DNA of 64,000 bases, from NCBI GenBank assembly GCA_905221605.1, contig CAJNDS010000482.1:1-64000 (forward strand), read 5' to 3'. The notes under the pieces are model-generated. The model saw only the letters and a program-made list of their open reading frames with translations. It made no database searches and was not told the origin of the DNA. The DNA comes from Symbiodinium natans (taxonomy: Eukaryota > Sar > Dinophyceae > Suessiales > Symbiodiniaceae). Every line of letters starts with the position of its first letter. The stretch's first letter is position 1. Both the position numbers and the translations under genes were made by a program. Shown here piece after piece: positions 1-11,058 of the stretch.

Positions 1-930
1 GCCCTCAACAAGCCCCAAAAAACCTCAATCAACCCAAATAGACCCTAAGTAGACCCTAAACACACCCCAAACGCACCCAAACCCAAACCCCCTAACTAAA
101 CCCCAACTGAACCCAAACCCTCAACCAGCCCCAAATGAGCCCCTTGCGATCGGAAGGCTGTGGCTGAGAACATCCGTGGACAAACGCCACGGAAGGCAGC
201 TAGTACTTGGAGGGTCATGGTCATGGTACTTATTGACCAATTCTCACTCTAAACCCTGAACCCTAAACCCTAACCCCTACCCTAACCCCTAAACCCTTCT
301 AACCCAAATTGTAACCATGTCAGGGACACTTAAGGGCTTATCAGTGAGTTATAAGTACAGTTGTACTTGGTTAGCAAGTTCCATGCACCTCCAGCTAGTA
401 GTAGCTCTCTTGATGCCTGAGCTCTTGCAGGGTTTTTTTGGGGTCTAGAGGTTTTAGGGTTTAGGGTTCAGAGTTTTAGGGTTGTAGGGTTAAGGGTTTA
501 GCGTTTTTGTTTTTACATATACATACACATATATATATATATATACATATGTTATATTTATTTATTTATTTATAGGGTTTAGGTTTAGTTTCAGCAAAAT
601 ACTATAGCCCTACACCCCATGGTTTGGTCCCCTGAACTGACTCTGACTCTGGCTTCCAGTCTGCCAGCCGTTGGGCTAGAGGCTACTTGGAGCTTCATCC
701 CTTAAGTGTCCTAATGTGGTTATAGGGTTTAGGGTTTAGGGTTTAGGGTTTAGGGTTAGGGTTTAGGGTTTAGGGTATAGTTGCAAGTACAGTGCCCTCA
801 ACCCGAGACACCCTATTCTCCAAACCCTAAGCCCTAAACCTTAAACCCCAAACCCTAAACCCTAAACCCTAAACCCCACCCCTCAACACCGAAACCCCCA
901 AAGCCCAGTAACAGTACCACATGAGCGGCT
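1..930. repeat. Degenerate telomere-like repeats with (TA)n tract
   Basis: Scattered CCCTAAA and TTTAGGG units and variants, with TTTAGGG arrays at about 723-778 and CCCTAAA at 832-875. An ATATAC microsatellite lies near 515-560. Around 199-398 is a diverged copy of the CTTGGAGG-type inverted-repeat element described at 31.6 and 50.0 kb. A segment near 142-197 is open and exon-like, reading CDRKAVAENIRGQTPRKAA, but it is too short to call. Confidence 0.75.
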
Positions 931-944
931 CTTTGCAACCATAG

Positions 945-1040
945 GTGGCCGAGCGCCTCGGCTACACCACCATCTGCCAGATCATCGATAAGGAAATCGA
1001 GAGACGCGAAGCACCTCGTCCTTCAGATGTCGCAATCTAG
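945..1040 (+). CDS. Exon-like segment ending in a stop codon
   Basis: After ATAG at 941-944 the sequence is open for 31 codons and ends in TAG at 1038-1040. The protein starts VAERLGYTTICQIIDKEIE and is helical and charged in character. The segment is non-repetitive and sits between a CCCTAAA array on the left and GGGTTTTTAGGG-like DNA on the right, the usual arrangement of exon-like segments in this window. It could be a terminal exon. Family not recognised. Confidence 0.35.
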   Translation: MAERLGYTTICQIIDKEIERREAPRPSDVAI

Positions 1041-1149
1041 GCTTGGGGTCTTAGGGTTTGGGGTGTCGGGTTTCAGGGTCCAGGGTTTTTAGGGTCGGGC
1101 CTTATGGCTTCTCGTGTGCTACCTTTGCCTAGAACCCCCCCCCCGTGTG

Positions 1150-1176
1150 TGAGCAAAACCGGGTCTATTTAGAAGC
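1150..1176 (+). repeat. Left terminal inverted repeat of the 15.8 kb block
   Basis: The 27 bases from TGAGCAAAA through GGGTCTATTTAGAAGC match the reverse complement of 16896-16922 at 25 of 27 positions. The 16-bp core occurs a third time, inverted, at 1239-1254. C-runs lie just outside both ends. No clear target duplication and no transposase were seen. Confidence 0.7.
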
Positions 1177-1266
1177 TGGGGCTTGTGATTTATAATACAG
1201 GTCCATATACCTAAATGTAATAAACCTAGAAGAGCACGGCTTCTAAATAGACCCTACGGTCGGATT

Positions 1267-3658
1267 TCAAAAGGACGTTAGCAGAAATTAATAATTTTAA
1301 TAATTTTAATAATTTTAATAATTTTAATAATTTTATTAATTTTAATAATTTTATTAATTTTAATAATTTTAATAATTTTAATATTTTTAATAATCCTGAG
1401 AGGCTCCCGGAAAATTAAAATTATTAACAATATTAAAATTATTAAAATTATTAATTTCTGCCCTGAGAGGCTCCCGGAAAATTAAAATTATTCAAAATAT
1501 TAAAATTATTAAAATTATTAAAATTATTAAAATTATTAATTTCTGCCCTGAGAGGCTCCCGGAAAATTAAAATTATTCAAAATATTAAAATTATTAAAAT
1601 TATTAAAATTATGAAAATTATTAATTTCTGCCATGAGAGGCTCCCGGAAAATTAAAATTATTAAAATTATTAAAATTATTAAAATTATTAAATTATTAAA
1701 ATTATTAATTTCTGCCCTGAGAGGCTCCCGGAAAATTAAAATTATTAAAATTATTAAAATTATTAAAATTATTAAAATTATTAAAATTATTAAAATTATT
1801 AAAATTATTACAATTATTAATTTCTGCCCTGAGAGGCTCCCCGAAAATTAAAATTATTAAAGTTATTAAAATTATTAAAATTATTAAAATTGTTAAAATT
1901 ATTAAAATTATTAAAATTATTAAAATTATTAATTTCTGCCCTGAGAGGCTCCCGGAAAATTAAAATTATTAAAATTATTAAAATTATTAAAATTATTAAA
2001 ATTATTAAAATTATTAAAATTATTAAAATTATTAAAATTATTAAAATTATAATTTCTTCCCTGGGGGGCTCCTGAAATTAAATTATGAAAATGTTAGATT
2101 TTACAATTTTCAAATTATTAAATTCTTAAATTATTATTTCTTACTGCCCTGGAGCTCCCGAAATTAAACCGATAAAATTAGTAAAATTCATTAAATTAGT
2201 CAATAGCACTTATCAAAAGATTAAAATTATTACTTTCTTCTGCCCTGAGAGGCTCCCGAAATTAAAATTTTAAAATATTAAAATTTTAAAATATCAACGT
2301 TCTGTTCTGCCCTGGGGCTTCCCGGAGAATTAAATTATAAAATTATTAAAATTATTAAAATTATTAAAATTATTAAAATTATTAATTTCTGCCCTGAGAG
2401 ACTCCCGGAAAATTAAAATTATTAAAATTATTTGAATTATTAAAATTATTAACATTATTGAAATTATTAAAATTATTAAAATTTTAATTATTAATGGTTT
2501 CATAATTTTAATAATTTTAATATTTTTTCTAATTTTAATTTTCAGGGAGCCTCTCAGGGCAGAAAATAATAATTTTAATAATTTTAATAATTTTAACAAT
2601 TTTAATAATTTTAATATTTTTTATAATTTTAATTTTCCGGGAGCCTCTCAGGGCAGAAATTAATAATTTTAATAATTTTAATAATTTTAATAATTTTAAT
2701 AATTTTAATTTTCGGGGAGCCTCTCAGGGCAGAAATTAATAATTTTAATAATTTTTTATAATTTTAATAATTTTTAATAATTTTAATAATTTTAATTTTC
2801 TGGGAGCCTCTCAGGGCAGAAATTAATAATTTTAATAATTTTAATAATTTTAATTTTCCGGGAGCCTCTCAGGGCAGAAATTAATCATTTTAATAATTTT
2901 AATAATTTTAATATTTTTTCTAATTTTAATTTTCAGGGAGCCTCTCAGGGCAGAAAATAATAATTTTAATAATTTTAATAATTTTAATAATTTTTAATAA
3001 TTTTAATAATTTTAATAATTTTAATTTTCCGGGAGCCTCTCAGGGCAGAAATTAATAATTTTAATAATTTTAATAATTTTAATAATTTTAATAATTTTAA
3101 TAATTTTAATAATTTTAATTTTCGGGGAGCCTCTCAGGGCAGAAATTAATAATTGTAATAATTTTAATAATTTTAATAATTTTAATAATTTTAATAATTT
3201 TAATAATTTCAATAATTTTAATTTTCCGGGAGCCTGTCAGGGCAGAAATTAATAATTTTAATAATTTTAATATTTTTTCTAATTTTAATTTTCAGGGAGC
3301 CTCTCAGGGCAGAAAATAATAATTTTAATAGTTTTAATAGTTTTAATAATTTTAATAATTTTAATAATTTTAATAATTTTAATAATTTTAATAATTTTAA
3401 TTTTCCGGGAGCCTCTCAGGGCAGAAATTAATAATTTTAATAATTTTAATAATTTTAATAATTTTAATAATTTTAATAATTTTAATTTTCCGGGAGCCCC
3501 CCAGGGCAGAAATTAATAATTTTAATAATTTTAATAATTTTAATATTTTTAATAATTTTAATAATTTTAATAATTTTAGTTTTCGGGAGCCTCTCAGGGC
3601 AGAAATTAATAATTTTAATAATTTTAATAATTTTAATAATTTTAATAATTTTTGTACT
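1267..3658. repeat. AT-rich 9-bp minisatellite in a large palindrome
   Basis: Tandem ATTTTAATA (period 9) is interrupted about every 60-110 bp by a GC-rich box, GAGGCTCCCGG or its complement CCGGGAGCCTC. Roughly a dozen boxes read one way from about 1,386 to 2,400, and about thirteen read the opposite way from 2,537 to 3,590. The block is therefore a palindrome of about 1.1 kb arms centred near 2,500. The open frames inside (Ile/Lys or Leu/Lys repeats) follow from the 9-bp period and are not genes. Confidence 0.9.
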
Positions 3659-5376
3659 TTTTTAGCTTAGAATCAGTAAAAACTGAAAATTTGCTCAAAG
3701 AATCCTACAACATAGTAAAAAATCGCAAAAATTGACCAATTTTGGAACCCCCTTTTATATAAAATCAAATAAAAAACGGTACGTGAGAATGCCTTCAGAT
3801 GCAGGAGAAAAGAGTACCCAGAAACCGCAGTATCATCTCCAAAAAATGACAAAAACACACCGTACTCTCCTACGCGATCCTACGCGCTATCCTGCATTCC
3901 TTCCTCTTTGTCTTTGGTTCGCAAAAGAAAGGAACGGCTACCAGCCTCCCTCCCGACTTACATCTTTACATTCTCTTGTTTCGTCCTGCTCACCCGGAAA
4001 GAAGGTCTGCCTCCAGTCTTTCCTCGCCTCCCTGCTCACTATTATGAGTTCCTTTCACTTCTCTTCTGTTGCTTACATTCTTCTCAAAAGTGTGAAAGGT
4101 GCGGGGGACATCCCTTTCACTTTGTCTCTTCTGGGGAAATTCCCAATTGCAGGAGGCTCTCTCTCCTTGTCTTTGTTCTGTGTTCATATAGGGAATGAAG
4201 ATAGAAGATGAATAAATAAGAAAGAATCAAGTCTATAATGTCCTCTATCCGTGTCTCTTGTGATTTCTTCAATTCCTATCTCTGCAGATTCTTCAAAATG
4301 GAAGGCGGACTTCTTCCTCCAACCAAAAGCGACCTTCTCAAAAAGAAGACAAGAGACGAACATCAATCACCGGAACCTGACTCCTAATCTCCTGTGTTTC
4401 CTTGCCTCTTTCCTCGCTATTCTCTCTTCCTTTCTTCTCTCCCGGTGCTTACATTCCCATCAACATGAAAATTGAGGGGGCAGCGCATCCCTTTCTTTTC
4501 CCCATCAAAGAAAGGCTGCCTTCCTATCCGCGTATGTTCTTCCCTCTTCCTTCCGAAAAGACTATAAGAGGTAGGGGTAAACAGAATGAAAGAGGAGTCT
4601 CCTGTTGCTTTCCGACTACCTTCTCACCACAAAAAGGAACCTTCCCACTCTTCCCTACTTTCTTTCTTTTATCTTTTTGCACTTTACGTTTCCCGCTGAG
4701 AAAATGAGACGTTTCCCACTGAGAAAATGAGACAATGATGACAATAAGGAAAAAAGATCACCTGCCTGTATTTTCAGACCTGTCCGCTGCATCTTTTCCC
4801 TTTACATCGCAGATTGAAGGAAAGCAAAAAAGTCAGGGGGAAGAATCCCTTTCCCTACCTTTCCCAGTACATTCCTTGTGCTTTCCATGTTCTTTGGAAT
4901 TGCTTTGTTCTTCAGCAAGGAAAAGCGCAACTTCCCTCTCAATTTCATGTTTCCAGTTCTCCGATGTCTTTTTCATTCAAGAAGCAAGCGGAGGGGCTGC
5001 CTCCTGTGTTTCCTTGCCTCTTTCCTCGCTATTCTCTTTTCCTTTCTCTTCTCTCTTGGTGCTTACATTCTTATGAAAAACGTGAAAGTTGTGGGGGCAT
5101 CCCTTTCGCTTTCTCTCTTCTGGGGAAATTCCCAATTGCAGGGGGCTCTCTCTCCTTGTCTGTCTTCTTTTCTCATACATAGGGAAAGGAGAAAGAAGAT
5201 GAAGAACTAGGAAAGAATCATTTCCACACATTCCTCTATTCCTACTGTCCGGAGATTGGCAAGCTTTCGGAAGCTCTGGTCTCTAGTCAAGCCTGACCAA
5301 AGTCAACTTCCCGTGCGTGAGGGCCATATGTGAGGGGCCAGGAGGGGGGCAGAAAGTCCGGAATATGGTAGTGTTT

Positions 5377-5628
5377 CGAGTTTCAAATTCGTTTCCATAG
5401 TTTCAAATTAGTCTCAAGTCAGTTTCATACTAGTTTCAAAATCCAGTTGAAATATCGCTGTTAAGGAGGAGCTGCAATTTCTGTCCGCGCTTGTTGAAAA
5501 CCAGAACTTCTGCATGTTTTGCAATTGCACGTAGAAAAACGCAGTTTCCCCTTAACAACGAATTCGCAACTGGATTTTGAAACTGTTTTGCAACTAGTCT
5601 GAAACTACAGAAACGAATTTGAAACTTG
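5377..5628. repeat. Long imperfect hairpin inside each satellite unit
   Basis: CGAGTTTCAAATTCGTTTC at the left end is the near-perfect inverse of GAAACGAATTTGAAACTTG at the right end. Inner matches continue, including GTTTCAAAATCCAGTTG against CAACTGGATTTTGAAAC and GTTAAGG against CCTTAAC, so about 250 bp can fold as one stem-loop. The structure recurs in every unit, near 7618-7880, 9862-10122, 12257-12518 and 14502-14749. It resembles a MITE captured before amplification, or a structured RNA. Confidence 0.7.
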
Positions 5629-8600
5629 AAGAACGCAGCATTTCTGCTCCCTGGCGCTTGGCCACGCCCAAGCAAGAGGAGGCTAGAAGCCGCGGCTCGC
5701 GAAACCAGCAACAACTCTTGCCAAGGCAGCCACGCAATCACAAGTCAGTAAATTATCTTGTCTGAGACTGTGTCTCTTCTGAGTTGTTCTATTCCTTTCT
5801 CTGCATCCTTTCTTCTTCTCACTTGTCCTTTCACTTTTCTTTTGTCTCTTCTCACTCCAACCAAAAGGGAAATCGCAAGGGAGTCATATAGTGAAAGGAG
5901 ACAACGTGAAGAAATAAGAAAGAATCATTTCCATATTGTCCCCTATTCCTGTCTCTAAATCTGTAGATTTTTCAGAATGGAAGGAGGGCTTCTTTCTCCC
6001 TCTCACTTTTCCTTTCGCTTTTCTTTATATTTTCTCACTCCAACCAAGCAGACAAGGGAGAGGGGTGAGAGATAGAACGCCCTTTACCTTCTCAAAACAT
6101 AGAGAGGTGACGAAAATCAATCACGGAAACCTATCCTGCCTTCCTTCCTCTTTGTCTTTGGTTCGGAAAAGAAAGGAACGGCTACCAGCCTCCCTCCCGA
6201 CTTACATCTTTACATTCTCTTGTTTCGTCCTGCTCAACCGGAAAGAAGGTCTGCCTCCAGTCTTTCCTCGCCTCCCTGCTCGCTATTATGAGTTCCTTTC
6301 TCTTCTCTTCTGTTGCTTACATTCTTCTCAAAAGTGTGAAAGGTGCGGGGGACATCCCTTTCACTTTGTCTCTTCTGGGGAAATTCCCAATTGCAGGAGG
6401 CTCTCTCTCCTTGTCTTTGTTCTGTGTTCATATAGGGAATGAAGATAGAAGATGAATAAATAAAACAGAATCAAGTCTATAATGTCCTCTATCCGTGTCT
6501 CTTGTGATTTCTTCAATTCCTATCTCTGCAGATTCTTCAAAATGGAAGGCGGACTTCTTCCTCCAACCAAAAGCGACCTTCTCAAAAAGAAGACAAGAGA
6601 CGAACATCAATCACCGGAACCTGACTCCTAATCTCATGTGTTTCCTTGCCTCTTTCCTCGCTATTCTCTCTTCCTTTCTTCTCTACCGGTGCTTACATTC
6701 CCATCAACATGAAAATTGAGGGGGCAGCGCATCCCTTTCCTTTCCCCATCAAAGAAAGGCTGCCTTCCTATCCGCGTATGTTCTTCCCTCTTCCTTCCGA
6801 AAAGACTATAAGAGGTAGGGGTAAACAGAATGAGAGGAGTCTCCTGTTGCTTTCCGACTACCTTCTCACCACAAAAAGGAACCTTCCCACTCTTCCCTAC
6901 TTTCTTTCTTTTATCTTTTTGCACTTTACGTTTCCCGCTGAGAAAATGAGACGTTTCCCACTGAGAAAATGAGACAATGATGACAATAAGGAAAAAGATC
7001 ACCTGCCTGTATTTTCAAACCTGTCCGCTGCATCTTTTCCCTTTACATCGCAGATTGAAGGAAAGCAAAAAAGTCAGAGGGAAGAATCCCTTTCCCTACC
7101 TTTCCCAGTACATTCCTTGTGCTTTCCATGTTCTTTGGAATTGCTTTGTTCTTCAGCAAGGAAAAGCGCAACTTCCCTCTCAATTTCATGTTTCCATTTC
7201 TCCGATGTCTTTTTCATTCAAGAAGCAAGCGGAGGGGCTGCCTCCTGTGTTTCCTTGCCTCTTTCCTCGCTATTCTCTTTTCCTTTCTCTTCTCTCTTGG
7301 TGCTTACATTCTTATGAAAAACGTGAAAGTTGTGGGGGCATCCCTTTCGCTTTCTCTCTTCTGGGGAAATTCCCAATTGCAGGGGGCTCTCTCTCCTTGT
7401 CTGTCTTCTTTTCTCATACATAGGGAAAGGAGAAAGAAGATGAAGAACTAGGAAAGAATCATTTCCACACATTCCTCTATTCCTACTGTCCGGAGATTGG
7501 CAAGCTTTCGGAAGCTCTGGTCTCTAGTCACGCCTGACCAAAGTCAACTTCCCGTGCGTGAGGGCCATATGTGAGGGGCCAGGAGGGGGGCAGAAAGTCC
7601 GGAATATGGTAGTGTTTCGAGTTTCAAATTCGTTTCCATAGTTTCAAATTAGTCTCAAGTCAGTTTCAAACTAGTTTCAAAATCCAGTTGAAATATCGCT
7701 GTTAAGGAGGAGCTGCAATTTCTGTCCGCGCTTGTTGAAAACCAGAACCTCTAGAGATTCCTGCATTTTTTGCAATTGCGCGTAGCAAAACGCAGTTTCC
7801 CCTTAACAACGAATTCGCAACTGGATTTTGAAACTGTTTTGCAACTAGTCTGAAACTACAGAAACGAATTTGAAACTTGAAGAAAGCAGCATTTCTGCTC
7901 CCTGGCGCTTGGCCACGCCCAAGCAAGAGGAGGCTAGAAGCCGCGGCTCGCGAAACCAGCAACAACTCTTGCCAAGGCAGCCACGCAATCACAAGTCAGT
8001 AAATTATCTTGTCTGAGACTGTGTCTCTTCTGAGTTGTTCTATTCCTTTCTCTGCATCCTTTCTTCTTCTCACTTGTCCTTTCACTTTTCTTTTGTCTCT
8101 TCTCACTCCAACCAAAAGGGAAATCGCAAGGGAGTCATATAGGGAAAGGAGACAACGTGAAGAAATAAGAAAGAATCATTTCCATATTGTCCCCTATTCC
8201 TCTCTAAATCTGCAGATTTTTCAGAATGGAAGGAGGGCTTCTTTCTCCCTCTCACTTTTCCTTTCGCTTTTCTTTATATTTCCTCACTCCAACCAAGCAG
8301 ACAAGGGAGAGGGGTGAGAGATAGAACGCCCTTTACCTTCTCAAAACATAGAGAGGTGACGAAAATCAATCACGGAAACCTATCCTGCCTTCCTTCCTCT
8401 TTGTCTTTGGTTCGGAAAAGAAAGGAACGGCTACCAGCCTCCCTCCCGACTTACATCTTACATTCTCTTGTTTCGTCCTGCTCAACCAGAAAGAAGGTCT
8501 GCCTCCAGTCTTTCCTCGCCTCCCTGCTCACTATTATGAGTTCCTTTCTCTTCTCTTCTGTTGCTTACATTCTTCTCAAAAGTGTGAAAGGTGCGGGGGA

Positions 8601-10878
8601 CATCCCTTTCACTTTGTCTCTTCTGGGGAAATTCCCAATTGCAGGAGGCTCTCTCTCCTTGTCTTTGTTCTGTGTTCATATAGGGAATGAAGATAGAAGA
8701 TGAATAAATAAAACAGAATCAAGTCTATAATGTCCTCTATCCGTGTCTCTTGTGATTTCCTCAATTCCTATCTCTGCAGATTCTTCAAAATGGAAGGCGG
8801 ACTTCTTCCTCCAACCAAAAGCGACCTTCTCAAAAAGAAGACAAGAGACGAACATCAATCACCGGAACCTGACTCCTAATCTCATGTGTTTCCTTGCCTC
8901 TTTCCTCGCTATTCTCTCTTCCTTTCTTCTCTCCTGGTGCTTACATTCTTATCAACATGAAAATTGAGGGGGCAGTGCATCCCTTTCCTTTTCCCCATCA
9001 AAGAAAGGCTGCCCTCCTATCCGCGTATGTTCTTCCCTCTTGCTTCCCAAAAAAACTATAAGAGGTAGGGATAAACAGAATGAAAGAGGAGTCTCCTGTT
9101 GCTTTCCGACTACCTTCTCACCACAAAAAGGAACCTTCCAACTCTTCCCTACTTTCTTTCATCTTTTTGCACTTTACGTTTCCCGCTGAGAAAATGAGAC
9201 GTTTCCCACTGAGAAAAAGAGACAATGATGACAATAAGGAAAAAAGATCACCTGCCTGTATTTTCAGACCTGTCCGCTGCATCTTTCCCTTTACATCGCA
9301 GATTGAAGGAAAGCAAAAAAAGGGAAGAATCCCTTTCCCTACCTTTCCCAGTACATTCCTTGTGCTTTCCATGTTCTTTGGAATTGCTTTGTTCTTCAGC
9401 AAGGAAAAGCGCAACTTCCCTCTCAATTTCATGTTTCCATTTCTCCGATGTCTTTTTCATTCAAGAAGCAAGCGGAGGGGCTGCCTCCTGTGTTTCCTTG
9501 CCTCTTTCCTCGCTATTCTCTTTTCCTTTCTCTTCTCTCTTGGTGCTTACATTCTTATGAAAAACGTGAAAGTTGTGGGGGCATCCCTTTCGCTTTCTCT
9601 CTTCTGGGGATAAATCCCAATGGCAGGGGGCTCTCTCTCCTTGTCTGTCTTCTTTTCTCATACATAGGGAAAGGAGAAAGAAGATGAAGAACTAGGAAAG
9701 AATCATTTCCACACATTCCTCTATTCCTACTGTCCGGAGATTGGCAAGCTTTCAGAAGCTCTGGTCTCTAGTCACGCCTGACCAAAGTCAACTTCCCGTG
9801 CGTGAGGGCCATATGTGAGGGGCCAGGAGGGGGGCAGAAAGTCCGGAATATGGTAGTGTTTCGAGTTTCAAAATCGTTTCCATAGTTTCAAATTAGTCTC
9901 AAGTCAGTTTCAGACTAGTTTCAAAATCCAGTTGAAATATCGCTGTTAAGGAGGAGCTGCAATTTCTGTCCGCGCTTGTTGAAAACCAGAACCTCTAGAG
10001 ATTCCTGCATTTTTTGCAATTGCGCGTAGACAAACGCAGTTTCCCCTTAACAACGAATTCGCAACTGGATTTTGAAACTGTTTTGCAACTAGTCTGAAAC
10101 TACAGAAACGAATTTGAAACTTGAAGAACGCAGCATTTCTGCTCCCTGGCGCTTGGCCACGCCCAAGCAAGAGGAGGCTAGAAGCCGCGGCTCGCGAAAC
10201 CAGCAACAACTCTTGCCAAGGCAGCCACGCAATCACAAGTCAGTAAATTATCTTGTCTGAGACTGTGTCTCTTCTGAGTTGTTCTATTCCTTTCTCTGCA
10301 TCCTTTCTTCTTCTCACTTGTCCTTTCACTTTTCTTTTGTCTCTTCTCACTCCAACCAAAAGGGAAATCGCAAGGGAGTCATATAGGGAAAGGAGACAAC
10401 GTGAAAAAATAAGAAAGAATCATTTCCATATTGTCCCCTATTCCTGTCTCTAAATCTGCAGATTTTTCAGAATGGAAGGAGGGCTTCTTTCTCCCTCTCA
10501 CTTTTCCTTTCGCTTTTCTTTATATTTTCTCACTCCAACCAAGCAGACAAGGGAGAGGGGTGAGAGATAGAACGCCCTTTACCTTCTCAAAACATAGAGA
10601 GGTGACGAAAATCAATCACGGAAACCTATCCTGCCTTCCTTCCTCTTTGTCTTTGGTTCGGAAAAGAAAGGAACGGCTACCAGACTTACATCTTTACATT
10701 CTCTTGTTTCGTCCTGCTCAACCGGAAAGAAGGTCTGCCTCCAGTCTTTCCTCGCCTCCCTGCTCACTATTATGAGTTCCTTTCTCTTCTCTGCTGTTGC
10801 TTACATTCTTCTCAAAAGTGTGAAAGGTGCGGGGGACATCCCTTTCACTTTGTCTCTTCTGGGGAAATTCCCAATTGC

Positions 10879-11058
10879 AGGAGGCTCTCTCTCCTTGTCT
10901 CTCAGAAAATCCAGGCGGGGGACGTCACAAACCAGGCATACTCAGGCCTATGCAGTGACCACTTGTGCAAACGGGACACAGGGGTCCCACACTACAACCC
11001 TATGAGGAGGGCAGGTCCTACAAACCCCAAGAAAGGAGGAGGCTCTCTCTCCTTGTCT
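10879..11058 (+). mobile_element. Insertion with 22-bp direct duplication in satellite unit 4
   Basis: Unit 4 alone carries about 136 extra bases (10901-11036). They are flanked by two copies of a 22-bp satellite sequence ending GGCTCTCTCTCCTTGTCT, at 10879-10900 and 11037-11058; other units have this sequence once. This looks like an insertion with a long target-site duplication. The insert has no poly-A, no inverted repeats and no coding sequence that I can see. Confidence 0.7.

Noticed and set aside
1633-3212. Open frames of Ile/Lys or Leu/Lys repeats
   Set aside because: Direct translation of the 9-bp AT minisatellite; the frames follow the period and are not genes.
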